A program made the translations under genes and the position numbers. The notes below the pieces were generated by a model. It was not told where the DNA came from, made no database searches, and was given only the letters and a program-made list of their open reading frames with translations. Of a stretch of 64,000 nucleotides of DNA, positions 1 through 12,500 are shown piece after piece. Within the stretch, counting starts at the first letter, position 1, and each line of letters opens with the position of its first letter. The DNA comes from CAVQLX01 sp963811605 (GTDB lineage: Bacteria > Desulfobacterota > Binatia > DP-6), in the NCBI GenBank assembly GCA_963811605.1, contig CAWESA010000014.1, positions 91,838-155,837 on the forward strand, written 5' to 3'.

Positions 1-694
1 TCCCCGACGTGCTTTCCGCACAGGCGGCCCTCGATCACGATCTCGTCCGCGGTGAAGTGGGTGTGCTCGGGCATCTTCGAGCTCCCCTACCCCGTTCCTC
101 CGTTCGCGGCACGCTACCCCGACCACTTTCATGCCCCGGTACGCTTCGGCTGCCCCGAGCCTGCCGTCGTGATTCCCGCCGCATGGCTGGACGTCGAGCG
201 TCCCCTGGCCGATCCCCTGCTGTTCGACGCGTCGCTGCGCAGCCTGACGGCGGGAGATCACCGCCTCGACCACGGACGGGCCTGGTGGCGCGGGTCGAGC
301 AGCTCGTTCGCGCGCGCGCCGAGCCGTTGCGTATCGAGGAGGCCGCCCATCTGCTGCGGCTGTCCAGGCGCACGCTCGCGCGCCGGCTTCATGCGACGGG
401 CACGACCTACCGGCGCGTGCTCGAGGACGGCCAGAAGCATCACGCGGCGGCGCTGCTCCGCGATCTGCGCCTCGACGTGGCGGAGGTCGGCTGCCAGCTC
501 GGCTACGAGGATCCCGCCAACTTCGGCCGCGCGTGCCGCCGGTGGTTCGGGATGTCGCCCGGACGCTACCGGGTTCGGCTGCTTCGGCGCGGCTGCCCGC
601 AGCCGCGGGTGGAGTGCTCGGCGACCCGGCGTCGATCGAGATCGACGGGCGTCAGGCGCTCGAGCCGCGGAGCGCCGCAATCCGGATCCGCTAG
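1..694 (+). pseudogene. AraC-family regulator, frameshifted and cut by the window edge
   Basis: Frame 1 from the left edge to about position 260 gives a stretch like the N-terminal ligand-binding domain of AraC regulators (PVRFG, then VVIPAAWLDV). The downstream part is in frame 3: a helix-turn-helix domain with EEAAHLLRLSRRTLARRL, GYEDPANFGRACRRWFG and SPGRYR at about 330-575. This is the usual AraC/XylS C-terminal layout, so one frameshift near 260 separates the two halves. Frame 3 then stays open far beyond the expected end, while a frame-2 stop (TAG at 692-694) fits better. The 5' end is outside the window. Its target genes cannot be named. The family assignment is firm; whether the shift is real or a sequence error is not known. 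Confidence 0.6.
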
Positions 695-1395
695 GCGAGG
701 TCCTTCCACTCCAGTCGCAGGACGCCGGGCTGGCGCGCGAGCTCCTCGACGAGGGCCGGCGGCCGCACGGCCGTCGCCACGCGACGCTCGCGCACCACGA
801 AGGCGAGCTCGCGCTGCCGTCCCGACAACGCGACGTGACAGCTGCGGATCGCCAGACCGGCCTCCTCGACCTGCCGACGGATGCTCTCCTCCGGCGGCCC
901 GTCGCCATCCAGCGCGATCGCGACCCTGGCGCGGTGCTCCTGCTCCAGTCGATTTTCCACGAACTCGAGGCCCCACAACGCGAGAAATCCGATGGTCAGC
1001 ACCGCCAGCCCGAGCTCGATCTGGCCGCCGCCGAAGCACAATCCGAGCACGGTCACGAACCAGAGGGTCGCGGCCGTGGTGACGCCGACCACGATGTTGT
1101 CGCGGCGCAGGATCGCGCCGCCGCCGATGAAGCCGACCCCGGTGAGGATGCCGAGCGGGAGTCGCATCAGGTCGAGCGTGACGTAGGAATCCGCCGACTT
1201 GCCCGCGGTGGGCAGCAGCAGGTTCACCTGGATCATCGCCACCGCCGCAGCCAGGCAGACGAGGAGCGTGGTGCGCAAGCCGGCCGCCTTCCCGCGCTCC
1301 TTGCGATTGTAGCCGATCAGCAATCCGGCCACGACGGTGAGCGCCAGCCGGACCGCGACGTCGCTCGCATCGATGGTGGCGGACATCGGCCCCAT
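691..1395 (-). CDS. MgtC/SapB family inner-membrane protein
   Basis: This encodes 234 residues starting at MGPMSATID; an ATG three codons later is equally possible. The N-terminal half has four or five hydrophobic segments and the MgtC signature: GYNRKERGKAAGLRTT near residue 30, GVGFIGGGAI near 90 and TTAATLW near 110. The soluble C-terminal domain of about 80 residues resembles the ACT-like tail of longer MgtC proteins. In pathogens MgtC supports growth in low magnesium and inhibits the F-type ATPase; in environmental bacteria its role is mostly unknown. The open frame extends 88 codons upstream, but that part is Arg/Pro/Ser-rich and unlike the family. It is convergent with the AraC remnant, overlapping its end by a few bases. 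Confidence 0.85.
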   Translation of the reverse strand: MGPMSATIDASDVAVRLALTVVAGLLIGYNRKERGKAAGLRTTLLVCLAAAVAMIQVNLLLPTAGKSADSYVTLDLMRLPLGILTGVGFIGGGAILRRDNIVVGVTTAATLWFVTVLGLCFGGGQIELGLAVLTIGFLALWGLEFVENRLEQEHRARVAIALDGDGPPEESIRRQVEEAGLAIRSCHVALSGRQRELAFVVRERRVATAVRPPALVEELARQPGVLRLEWKDLA

Positions 1396-1543
1396 GCCCG
1401 ATCTGCGTGCACCGTCCGTGCCAGAACTGCAGGCACTCGTCGGTGCGTCGGCTGATCGGGCCGACCAGGGCTCGGCTTCCCCGTGCTCGCCTGTCGGATC
1501 GCGAGCGCAGCCTGGTTTGTAGAAACGTGCCCTCTCTCGTTGC

Positions 1544-2464
1544 CTAGGCGGCCCCCGCCTGCGCCTCGGCGGCGTCCAGATCGCCGGCGGCGGCCCCGAC
1601 GACGTCGACGAAGCCGAGCACCTCGTCGCGCGCGCGCTGGGCGTCGTCGTCGAGGCCACGCAGCTCGTGGAGCCGCCAGTGCTTCAGCAGGACCGGTCGC
1701 AGCACCTGATCGCGGTGGATGCGGAGGTCGTAGATGCCGGCTGCCGCGATGCTGATGGCGCGCTCCCGAAAGCCGCGCAGCTCGAAGCCCGGCATGGAGA
1801 ACCCGAGCACCTGACGCCGGATGGCGAACACCATGGCGGAGGCATCGAGCGCGAGGGCGGCCGCGCCGAGGTCGCGATAGAAGGCATGGTGCAGGTTCTC
1901 GTCGAGCGCGACGCGAACCAGCAGGCGCTCGGCGACGGGATCGCCGGTGATCGCGCCGGTGTTGCGATGCGCGATGCGGGTCGCCAGCTCCTGCAGCGTG
2001 ACGTAGACGAGGGCATCGTAGGGCCCATCGATGCCGCGCGGCGCGTAGCCGCGCGCGACGTGCTCCATGCGCTCGCGCTCGAGCGCGCACGGATCGACCG
2101 CGCGCGAGGTCACCAGGTAGTCGCGGATCGCGATGGAGTGCCGGCCCTCCTCGGCGGTCCACCGGCGCGCCCACTCACCCCAGGCGCCCTCGCCCCCGAA
2201 CAGGCGCCACAGCGCGAGGTGGTACGAAGGCAGGTTGTCCTCGGTCAGCAGGTTGAGCTCGAGCGCGATGCGCGCGGTGGCGCTCAGGCGCGAGTCGCTC
2301 TCCTGCCAGGGCTCGTCGGCGTAGCTGCGCCCCAGCTCCCAGGGCACGTACTCGTGCGGAAACCACTCCCTGGCGACGGCGAGATGGCGGTCGAGGAGAC
2401 GGGTCACCTCGGGCTCGAGGTCCTCGAGCGGGCCGGGGGCGACGCGGGTCGAGACGGTGGTCAC
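1544..2464 (-). CDS. acyl-ACP desaturase (ferritin-like fatty acid desaturase type 2)
   Basis: The 306-residue protein has the two di-iron motifs of plant-type acyl-ACP desaturases: E75 in LLTEDNLPSY with EEGRH (105-109), and E159 in LQELATRIAH with DENLH (188-192). It is predicted to put a double bond into acyl chains, using ferredoxin-type electrons. The start is a GTG at 2464 with AAGGAG about 6 nt upstream. It is divergent from a TetR gene; the shared spacer carries three TTACG-N4-CGTA sites, the first overlapping a TAATAT -10-like element on this strand. By analogy with desaturase/TetR pairs, the regulator probably represses this gene in response to acyl-CoA or lipid state (inference). 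DesA1/DesA2 of mycobacteria are the better known bacterial homologues. Confidence 0.85.
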   Translation of the reverse strand: MTTVSTRVAPGPLEDLEPEVTRLLDRHLAVAREWFPHEYVPWELGRSYADEPWQESDSRLSATARIALELNLLTEDNLPSYHLALWRLFGGEGAWGEWARRWTAEEGRHSIAIRDYLVTSRAVDPCALERERMEHVARGYAPRGIDGPYDALVYVTLQELATRIAHRNTGAITGDPVAERLLVRVALDENLHHAFYRDLGAAALALDASAMVFAIRRQVLGFSMPGFELRGFRERAISIAAAGIYDLRIHRDQVLRPVLLKHWRLHELRGLDDDAQRARDEVLGFVDVVGAAAGDLDAAEAQAGAA

Positions 2465-2501
2465 GGGGTCCTCCTTGCGGCGCAGGCCGCGTGCTGCAAT
2501 A

Positions 2502-2551
2502 TTACGGTCACGTAAGAGTAAGTTACGTGACCGTACCTTACGCTCGCGTAG
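2502..2551. promoter_or_regulatory. three TetR-type operator copies between desaturase and regulator
   Basis: Three 14-bp sites of the form TTACG-N4-CGTAN lie at 2502-2515 (TTACGGTCACGTAA, a perfect 5-bp-arm palindrome), 2523-2536 (TTACGTGACCGTAC) and 2538-2551 (TTACGCTCGCGTAG). The first two also form a 13-bp inverted repeat of each other (2503-2515 and 2523-2535). They fill the spacer between the divergent desaturase and tetR starts, and the third abuts the tetR ribosome binding site. This arrangement suggests autorepression and control of the desaturase. Confidence 0.75.
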
Positions 2552-2566
2552 GAAAGGAGTCAAGCC

Positions 2567-3226
2567 GTGCCCCGCCCCCCCTCCCAGGGCCGCCGACCGC
2601 GCCTCCCCGCATCGGCCCGCCGGGCCCAGCTCGTCGAGATCGGCCGCCTGGTGTTCGCCCAGCGCGGATACGAGGCGGCGTCGGTCGAGGAGATCGCCGA
2701 GCGCGCCGGCATCACGAAGCCGATCGTCTACGAGCACTTCGGCGGCAAGGAGGGGCTCTATGCGGTGGTCGTGGACCGCGAGGTGGAGCACATCGTGGAT
2801 CGCATCGTCGAGGCCATCTCGGACGGTTCGCCCCGCGAGCGGCTCGAGCGCGCCGCGCTCGCGTTCCTGCACTACGTCCAGGAGCGGCCCGAGGGCTTCA
2901 CGATGCTGCTGCGGGACACGCCGGCGCTCAGGGGCGGCGGCGAGATGCCCGGATTGATGTACGACCTCGCCGACCGCGTCGGCGCCATCTTCAGCGAGCA
3001 GTTCCGTCGCGCCGGCTACGATTCCAAGGCGGCGCCGATCTACGCCCATGCGCTCGTCGGCATGGTCGCGTTCGTCGGCCAGTGGTGGACGGAGAGCCGC
3101 AAGCACCTGGCGCCGGAGGCCGTCGCGAGCCACCTCGCCGCCCTGGCCTGGATGGGCCTCCGGCACCTGCCGCGTCGGCCCGCCCTGCTCGCCTCGACAC
3201 GACGGTCCGCACGCGGCCGCGCATAG
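2567..3226 (+). CDS. TetR/AcrR family transcriptional regulator
   Basis: The 219-residue protein has a classical TetR N-terminal helix-turn-helix at about residues 37-60 (ASVEEIAERAGITKPIVYEHFGGKEGLYA). The divergent C-terminal ligand-binding region has a hydrophobic core and GQWWTESRKHLAPE near residue 170. The start is GTG at 2567, preceded by GGAAAGGAG at 2551-2559. It is divergent from the acyl-ACP desaturase and next to three operator-like palindromes, so it probably represses itself and the desaturase. The ligand may be an acyl-CoA or fatty acid, as for other desaturase-linked TetR proteins; this is inference from the neighbour only. Confidence 0.85.
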   Translation: MPRPPSQGRRPRLPASARRAQLVEIGRLVFAQRGYEAASVEEIAERAGITKPIVYEHFGGKEGLYAVVVDREVEHIVDRIVEAISDGSPRERLERAALAFLHYVQERPEGFTMLLRDTPALRGGGEMPGLMYDLADRVGAIFSEQFRRAGYDSKAAPIYAHALVGMVAFVGQWWTESRKHLAPEAVASHLAALAWMGLRHLPRRPALLASTRRSARGRA

Positions 3227-3298
3227 GCCGCCGCCGGCGCGTTCCAGGTCGCCGCCGACGCAGTCTGCGCCGCGCAGTCGTGGTGGGTGCTCGACAGA

Positions 3299-3328
3299 TT
3301 GACTATCGTCGAGCGGATCGGCTACGGC
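3299..3328 (+). promoter_or_regulatory. candidate promoter in the gap before the giant surface protein
   Basis: The 308-nt gap 3227-3534 holds no convincing gene. It has one promoter-like element: TTGACT at 3299-3304 with a weak -10 (TACGGC) 18 nt later. No terminator for tetR is obvious. Support is weak because the -10 matches poorly. Confidence 0.25.
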
Positions 3329-3534
3329 GTTGCACTCGCTCGCCGAAGGTCAGCAGCCAGAGATCTGCCTCTACCGAGCCGCCCGAGCGGCAACGGCTCC
3401 GCATGTCGATCTCACTCTCGAACGCTGCAGAGCGGCCGCCGAACGGCGCGTGGCCCACCGTCGACGGCGGGCGGCTCCCGGGCGCACGAGTCACTCCCGG
3501 CGACCATCGACCGCGGCTTCCGCCGCGCTGCTCC

Positions 3535-6500
3535 ATGCGGCCCGGCCGCATCGCCCGTGCCACGGCAGGAGGCTGCCTGCTCGCGCTCCTCGTCGGCTCG
3601 GTGCCGCCGGTCCGGGCGCAGCCGGCCCCGCGACTCGCCTTCGTCCACGGCAGCGACCTCGAGGGAAGCTTCGCCGGCGCGGGGGCGTTCGCATGGCTGA
3701 GCAACGGCGACGGCACGTTCACGAGCTGCCGCATCGGCACCGACGGATTCGACCGCAACAACGTCGGCACCGAGGTGTTCGGCGCCGACGGCCTTCAGCA
3801 GACATTCTACGTCGACGTCAACGGCGACGGCCTGGCCGACATCGTGCACGTGACCGAGGACAACTCTCGGTCGATCCGGACCTACCTGGCGCAGAGCGGG
3901 GGGACCTTCGCAACGACGGCGATCGCGACCTCGAACATCAACAACACCGGAGTCGGGGCCCCGGTCTTCGCGGGCGACACCTCCAGCGAGCGAGGCTACC
4001 TGCTCGACGTGACGGGCGATCAGAAGCCCGACTACGTCTTCACGAAGGACTCCGCACCCGTCAGCATCTTCGTGTGGCCCGGCAATGGCGACGGCACGTT
4101 CTCGGCGGCTGCCCCGATCACGACGACGGGCTTCACCGGACTCGCCAGCACGACGATATTCGCCGGCAACGGTCTGACGGAGGCGACGTTTCTCACCGAC
4201 GTGACCGGTGACGGCATCGCCGACCTCGTGCACACGACCGAGGACGACGGGCGCACGATCGCCGTCTGGGCGGGAAACGGCAACGGGACGTTCCAGACGA
4301 CGCCGATCAAAACGAGCGGGTTCAACAACACCGGCGTCGGGTTCACGGTGTTTGCCGGAGTTGCCTCGGGCGAGAACTCGTTCCTGCAGGACGTCACCGG
4401 AGACGGCGCCGCGGACTACGTGCACGTGAACGATACCGGCATCTTCGTGTGGCCGGGAAACGGCAACGGCACGTTCTCGACCGCCGCCCCGACGGCCACG
4501 ACGGCGCTGACGAAGCCGTTCGCGTCGTTCGCAGGCGTCACCGGGAACAAGGACGGCCAGCTGGTCGACGTCACCGGCGACGGCCGGCTCGACTACGTGA
4601 TGACCAAGGACGACGAGGCTGCCAACGCGGGCATCTACGTGTGGCCGGGCACCGGCACCGGGACGTTCGCGAGCGCAGCGATCGCCACGCGGGCGTCGGG
4701 CGGCCTGGCGGCGTTCGCGAGTGGCTTCAGCGCCTTCGATACCAGCCGGGTCGTCCCGCTGGTGAGCCAGAGTTTCCTCCCCAACGGCTGCGCGCCGGCG
4801 GCGCCAGGCGGCGTGGCTGCGAACCTGCTCCTCTGGAACAGGGGGAACTCCGGGATCGCGGTCGGCGATGGTCAGCCGGTGAGCAGGTGGGGGAACGTCA
4901 TCGACCCCGCATGGAGCGTGACGCAGGCCGCGGCCGGCTCGCAGCCGACGTACTTCTCCACCACTGCCGCCAGCCTGCTCAACTTCAACCCCGCGCTCCG
5001 CTTCGACGGCCTCGATCAGCTCTTCAAGAGCGACGTCCGCCTCTTCAACAACACCGCCGGCTTCCACGGCATCGCGGTCGCCCGCGACGAGCGCACGAAT
5101 CGGGCCGAGCTGCGCGGATTCCTCGGCATGGGCGACGGCAACATGCCAGCCTTCGACCTGCAGACCGACGGGATCAGCCCGAACGGCTGGAACCCGTTCA
5201 TGGCGGGCAGCAGCCCCGCCGAATGGACCGGCGGCAGCGCACTCCTCTTCAACGGCAACACCGGCGGCGCCAACCGCCAGCCGCAGCTCTTCGCCCTGGG
5301 CACGAACAACGGCGGCACCGACAACATCGCCAGCGCCGTCGACGGCTTCGAGGAGCCGACGACCCTCGATGCGAACAACCAGGGCAGCATCGGGCTCTGG
5401 GTGTGGGTGGGCAGCAGCAACGGCGAGTTCTGGCTCGGGCTCATCGGCGAGGCCATCGTCTACTCGCGCCGGCTCGGCGCGGGGGAGCTGCGGCGGGTCG
5501 AGTCCTATCTCGCGGCGAAGTACGGGGTGACGCTGCGCGGACCCGGCGGCGGCGCCGGAGACTACGTCGACTCGGCGGGTACGACGATCTGGTCGGGCGC
5601 CGCCAACGCGCTCTTCCACAACGATGTCGCGGTGATCGCCGGAAACGCCGCCTCCGCGCTCGACCAGCGGGTGTCGCAGTCTGTCGACGCCGGCGACCAG
5701 GTCGCGATCGCCTCCGGCAGCTACGACTTCGCGGGCGTCGTCACCGCGCAGGCGCCGGCAACGCCGATCGGCGACGCGTCGGCGCTCGCCTGGGGCCACA
5801 ACGCCCTCGCGACCGTCATCAACGTCGACGTCACCGACCCCGCGCTCCTCGGAGCCGGCATCCAGCAGCGCATGGCGCGCGTCTGGCGCACGCAGGTCAC
5901 GGGCGTCGGGCTCCCGCCCACGGTGTCGATCCGCATCCCCGCCACGCTGATCGAAGCCGCCAATCCCGTGCTCCGCACGCCCCGGCTGCTGATCTCCACC
6001 GCGGCGGACTTCTCGACCGGCGCCCGGGCGCCCGTCGCGCTCGTCAAGACCGGCGCGTTCTACACGGCAACCTTCAGCACCTTCACCCCGGGCGAGCTCT
6101 TCACGATCGGCGACGGCATCCTGCCGGCAACGCTCGCGAAGGGCTTCTCCGACGCAACCCTGACCATCGGCTCGACGACACGCCTCACCTGGACGCTCTC
6201 GAACCCCGACGCCGCGGCGCAGAGCGGGATCGGGTTCACCGACACGCTGCCCGCCGGGCTCGTCGTGGCGACGCCGGCCAACGTCGCCAGCACCTGCGGC
6301 GGCACCGTCAGCGCAGCCGGGGCGGTGGTGTCGCTCGCCGGCGGCGCGCTGGCAGCGGGCCCCGGCAGCTGCAGCATCGCGCTCGACGTCACGAACGCGC
6401 CCGCCTCCACCTCGGCGCTGGCGTGTCCGGCGGCGCCACTCACCAACGGCGCCGCCAACGTGAGCGGGCTCACGACCAACCTCATCCTCGCCGGGGGCTT

Positions 6501-9500
6501 CGGCGCGTGCGTGAGCCTGGTCGCATCCGCCGACGTGTCGGCGGTGAAGGTCGCGCCGGCCGCCCTCGTGGCCGGCCAGACGACGGACTACGCCATCACG
6601 GTGACGAACGCCGGGCCGTCCCCGGCCCAGGCCGTGGTGGTCACCGACACGCTGCCGCCCGAGCTGACCTTCGTGACGGGATCGACCGGATGCACGGCCA
6701 CTGGACAGACGGTGAGCTGCACACCGGGCACGCTCGCCGCCGGTCAGAGTGTGCCGCTCACGCTGACGGTGCGGGTGGCGCCGGACGTCACCTCCGGCTC
6801 GACGCTGTCGAACACGGTCGCGGTCACCTCGGCGACGCCCGATCCAGATCCCACCGACAACACCCCGCCGCCCGTCGTGTCACCGCCGGTGACGGCGAGT
6901 GCCGACCTGTCGACCGCGAAGAGCGTGGTCGAGGCGACGGCGACGCCGGGCGCCACCTTCACCTATCGCATCGTGGTGGCGAACGCCGGGCCGTCGGCGG
7001 CCGCGAGCGTGACGGTCTCGGACACGCTGCCGGCGCAGGCGACGTTCGTGTCGTCGCCGCAGGGCTGCACGGCGGTCGGCCAGATCGTGAGCTGCGGCCC
7101 GGTGGCGACGCTCGCAGCCGGAGCAAGCACGACGTTCGATCTCGTCGTGCGGCTGGACGCGGCGTACACGGGCAACGGCAGCGACGTCGTCAACGTCGCC
7201 ACCGCCGCCAGCCCGACCCCCGACCCGGCGCCGGCGAACAACACGAGCCCGCCCGCCCCGGCGCCGGCGGGACCGGCGAGCGCCGACCTGACGACCGCCA
7301 AGAGCGCGCTCGCGTCGCCGCTGACGCCGGGCGGGACCTTCACCTACCGCATCGTGGTGACGAACAGCGGTCCGTCCGCGGCGACAAACGTCGGCGTGTC
7401 GGACCCGCTGCCGGCGCCGCTGGCGTTCGTGTCGTCGCCCCAGGGCTGCACCGCGGTGGGACAGGTGGTGACCTGCCCGCCGGTGGCGTCGGTGGCGCCC
7501 GGAAGCAGCGCAACGTTCGACCTCGTGGCGCGGCTCGATCCGGCCTACACCGGAACCGGCAGCGACATCGTCAACGTCGCCACGGCGAGCAGCACCACCG
7601 CGGATCCGACCCCGGGCAACGACGCGAGCCAGCCCACAACGCCTCCCCCGGTTACTGCCCCGAGCGCCGATCTCTCAGCCACGAAGAGCGCCGTCGAGCC
7701 GGGAGTGGTGCCGGGGGCGACCTTCACCTACCGGATCGTGGTGGCGAACGCCGGGCCGTCGGCGGCGGCGAACGTCAGGGTGACCGATTCCCTTCCCGCA
7801 CCGCTGGCATTCGTGTCGTCGCCCACCGGGTGCACGGCAGTAGGCCGGGACGTCACGTGCGGCCCGCTGGCCCAGCTGGCGCCGGGAGCATCGAGCACCT
7901 TCGATGTCGTGGTGCGGCTCGACCCCGCGTACACGGGGAACGGCAGCGACATCGGCAACGTCGCCACGGCGAACAGCCCCACCGACGACCCCGACGGCGC
8001 CAACGACAGCAGCCCCCCGGCGCCACCACCGCCGGTGGGTCCACCGGGCGCGGACCTGGCGACGACCAAGAGCGCGCTCGAGGCGGCCGTGACACCTGGC
8101 GCCACCTTCACCTACCGCATCGCAGTGACCAACAACGGCCCGTCGACCGCGACGGCCGTCACGGTGAGCGACCCGTTGCCGGCGGCCCTGGCATTCGTGT
8201 CGTCGCCCCAGGGCTGTACGGCGGCGGGCCAGATGGTCAGCTGCGGGCCGGTCGCGACGTTCGGCGCCGGGGCGACGACCACCTTCGACGTCGTGGTGCG
8301 GCTCGATCCGGCCTACACGGGCACCGGCAGCGACATCCAGAACGTCGCCACGGCGGCGAGCTCGACGGACGACCCGAGCCCCGGGAACGATGCCAGCCCG
8401 CCGACCGGGCCGCCGCCCGTGGGAGCGCCCAGCGCGGATCTGGCCACGGCGAAGAGCGTGGTCGAGCCGACGGTGACGCCGGGCGGGACCTTCACCTACC
8501 GCATCGTGGTGACGAACGCCGGGCCGGCGACGGCAGCGAACGTGACCGTATCGGACCCGCTGCCCGCACCGCTGGCGTTCGTATCCTCGCCTCAGGGCTG
8601 CACGGCCATGGGGCAGACGGTCGGCTGTGGCCCGGTGGCGTCGCTGGCGCCGGGGACCAGCGCCACGTTCGACGTGGCCGTCCGCCTCGACCCGAGCTAC
8701 ACGGGCGACGGAAGCGACATCCAGAACGTCGCGACGGCATCGAGTCCCACGGACGACCCGACCCCGGGAAACAACTCGAGCCCGGCGACATCGGTTCCGG
8801 CCAGGCCGCCGAGCGCCGACCTGGCGACGACCAAGACCGTACTCGAGTCGTCCGCGATCCCGGGGGAGACGTTCACCTACCGCGTCGTGGTGAGCAACGA
8901 CGGCCCCTCGACGGCCGCCGACGTGACCGTTAGCGATCCGTTGCCGGCGCAGGTGCGCTTCGAGTCCTCGCCGTCCGGCTGTACGGCTGCGGGGGCAGTC
9001 GTGACCTGCGGCCCGGTGGCGCAGCTGCTGCCCGGCACGCAGCGCACCTTCGACATCGCCGTGCGGCTCGACCCGGCCTACAGCGGCGACGGCGGCGACA
9101 TCCGGAACGTGGCGACCGCCACCAGCCCCACGGCCGATCCCGATCCCGGTGACAACACCACGCCGCCGGCGGCGCCGCCGCCGGTCGGGCCGCCCAGCGC
9201 CGACCTCGCGACCGCGAAGAGCGCCATCGAGGCGACGGTGACGCCGGGGGAGACCTTCACCTACCGCGTCGTGGTGACGAACGCCGGACCGTCGACGGCA
9301 AGCGGGGTGGCGGTGAGCGACGCCCTGCCGGCTCCGCTGGCGTTCGTCTCGTCGCCGCAGGGCTGCACGGCGGCAGGGCAGACGGTCGGCTGCCCGGTGC
9401 TGGACGCCCTGGCGCCAGGATCGTCGAGCACCCTCGAGCTCGTGGTGCGGCTCGACCCGGCCTACACCGGCGACGGCAGCGACATCCAGAACGTGGCGAC

Positions 9501-12500
9501 GGCGACGAGCGCGACCGACGATCCGAACCCCGGCAACGACGCGAGCCCGCCCGCGCCCGCGCCGCCGGTGGAACCCCCGCAGGCCGACGTGCAGATCGTG
9601 AAGAACGTGAGTCCCGACGCCGTCACGCCGGGCACGACCTTCACCTACACGCTCCGGGCGACCAACAACGGCCCGTCGGTGGCGACCGGCGTGCTGGTGG
9701 GCGATGCGCTGCCCGTCCAGACGGCATTCGTGTCCTCGGCGGGGGGCTGCACGGCGGTCGGGCAGAGCGTCACGTGTCCGATCATCCCGACGCTTGCCGT
9801 CGGGCAGGACGCCAGCTTCGACATCGTGGTGCGGCTCGACCCGGGCTACACGGGCGACGGCACGGACGTGCTCAACAGCGCCACGGTGACGGCGGCGACG
9901 GCAGATCCGGCTCCCGCCAACGACACGTCGCCCGCGGGGGCGCCCCCGGTGGGACCGGGAGAGGCTGACGTGACGGTGGTGAAGGACGTCGGTCCCGACC
10001 CCGTGGCGTCGGGAGACACCTTCACCTACACGCTGCTGGCGTCGAACCAGGGGCCATCCAACGCCAGCAACCTGGTGGTGACCGACCCGCTGCCGCCGGG
10101 GCTGACCTTCGTCTCGTCGCCGCAGGGCTGCACGGCGGCGGCGCAGCTCGTCACCTGTCCGGCGATCGCGACGATGATCCCGGGCGGCTCGGCTACCTTC
10201 GTCCTCGTCGTGCGACTCGACCCGAGCTACACCGGCGACGGGAGCGATCTCCCGAACCGCGCGACCGTGGCATCGGACACGGGCGACCCCACGCCGAACA
10301 ACACGAGCCCGCCAGCGACGCCCGTGGTGGGCCCGGCGACGGCCGATCTGACGACCACCAAGAGCGTGCTCGAATCGGTCGTGACCCCGGGCGGGATTTT
10401 CACCTACCGGATCACCGTCACCAACGCCGGGCCCTCGACGGCGACCGCCGTCCTGGTGACCGACCCGCTGCCGTCGCAGATGAGGTTCGTGTCGTCGCCG
10501 CAGGGATGCACCGCCGCAGGACAGCTCGTGACATGCCCATTGATCGCCACGCTCGCGGTGGGCGCCAGCACGCAGCTCGACCTCGTGGTGCGGCTCGACC
10601 CGGGGTATGCCGGAAACGGCAGCGACGTGCGCAACACGGCGACCGCGACGGCAACGACGCCGGACCCCGACGAGACCGACAACACGAGCCCGCCGGCGTC
10701 GCTGCCCGCCGTCGTGTCATCCAGCGCCGACCTCGCGACCACGAAGAGCGCTCTCGAGACGACGGTGACGCCTGGGCAGACCTTCACGTACCGCATCGTG
10801 GTGACGAACAACGGCCCGTCGCTCGCGGCCACCGTGCAGGTGACCGACACCCTGCCCGCACCGCTGACCTTCGTCTCCTCGCCACAGGGATGCGCCGCGG
10901 CGGGCCGGACGGTGAGCTGCCCGGACGTCCCGTCGCTCGCGGTGGGAGGCAGCGCGACGTTCGACATCGTCGTGCGGCTCGATCCGGCCTACACGGGCGA
11001 TGGGAGCGATCTCGGGAACGTGGCGACCAGCGTCGGCTTCACGCCCGACCCCGACCCGACCAACAACGCGTCCCCACCGGCGCCGCCGCCCGCCGTGAAT
11101 CCGCCGAGCGCCGACGTCGGGAGCATCAAGCGCATCGCCGAGCCGGCGGTGACGCCGGGCGGCGCGTTCACGTACCTGATCGTGGCAACGAACGCCGGGG
11201 GATCGACCGCCACCAACGTCGTCATCACCGACACGTTGCCGGCCGCGGTGGCCTTCGTGGCGTCGCCGTCGGGCTGCACGGCGGCGGGCCAGCAGGTGAC
11301 GTGCCCCGTCGTACCCGCCCTGCCCCCCGCGGCCGTGCGGTCCGAGACCATCGTGGCCCGGCTCGATGCGACGTACATGGGCGATGGCGGCGACCTGCCG
11401 AACGTGGCGACGGTGACGGCTGGCACGACAGACCCGAACCCGGCCGACAACACGAGCCCGCCTGTGTTCCCGCCGGTCAGCCCGACGGTCCACTCACCGA
11501 GCGCGGACCTGGCGACGACGAAGCTGGCCGTCGAGGCCACGGTGACGCCCGGAGCGACCATCACCTACCGGGTGACGGTGACGAACCATGGCCCGTCGGC
11601 GGCGGACAACGTGCTCATCAGCGACACGCTGCCCGCGTCGCTCACCTTCATGTCGTCGTCACAGGGATGTACGGCCGCAGGCCAGGTGGTGACGTGTCCG
11701 CCGGTGCCGGCGCTGGCGGCGGGCGCCAGCGCCACGTTCGAGCTCATCACCCAACTCGACCCGGCGTACACCGGGAGCGGGAGCGACCTGGGCAACGTGG
11801 CGACGGCGACCAGCTCGACGCCGGATCCAGACCCGGCCGACAACACCACCCCGGTGACACCGCCGCCTGCCGTAGGCCCCCCGCAGGCCGACCTGGCAAC
11901 CGCGAAGACCGCTCTCGAGGGCGCGGCGACACCCGGCGAACCCTTCACGTACCGCATCACCGTGACGAACCAGGGCCCGTCGCTGGCGAGGAACACCGTG
12001 GTCGGCGACACCCTGCCCCCGTCGCTGGCGTTCGTCTCCTCGCCCCAGGGATGCACGGCAGCGGGACAGACGGTCACGTGTCCGCCGGTGGCGACGCTCG
12101 GTGCGGGCGCCAGCGCCAGCACGGATCTGATGGTGCGGCTCGACCCGGGCTACCGCGGACACGGCGACGACGTGCGCAACATCGCCAGCGCCCGGAGCGA
12201 CACCGCCGATCCCAACCCGGCCAACGACCGGAACGCGGCGCCGGGAGCGGCGGCGCCACCCGTCGGCCCGGCGCGGGTGGATGTCGCGATCGGCCTGCGC
12301 CTGGCTGCGGGGCAGCCCCTGCCGGGGAGCACGCTCACCCTCGAGCTGACGCTGAGGCAGCTCGGGCCGGCGACCGCGACCAACGTGGTGGCGACGGTCA
12401 CCCTGCCGGACGGGGTCACGTTCGCGGAGGCCGAGGGTTGTACGGCGGCCGGGCAGGAGGTGGCGTGCCCGGCGCTTGCCTCGCTGCTGCCGGCCGCCAC

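Noticed and set aside
2491..3534. An upstream start for the giant DUF11 protein in the tetR region
   Set aside because: The extra part overlaps tetR and is Arg/Pro-rich; the signal peptide at 3535 marks the true start.
3412..5799. Long open frame antisense to the giant DUF11 protein
   Set aside because: It is His/Arg/Val-rich low-complexity sequence without a family resemblance; the sense strand encodes clear FG-GAP repeats. High GC makes antisense frames open.
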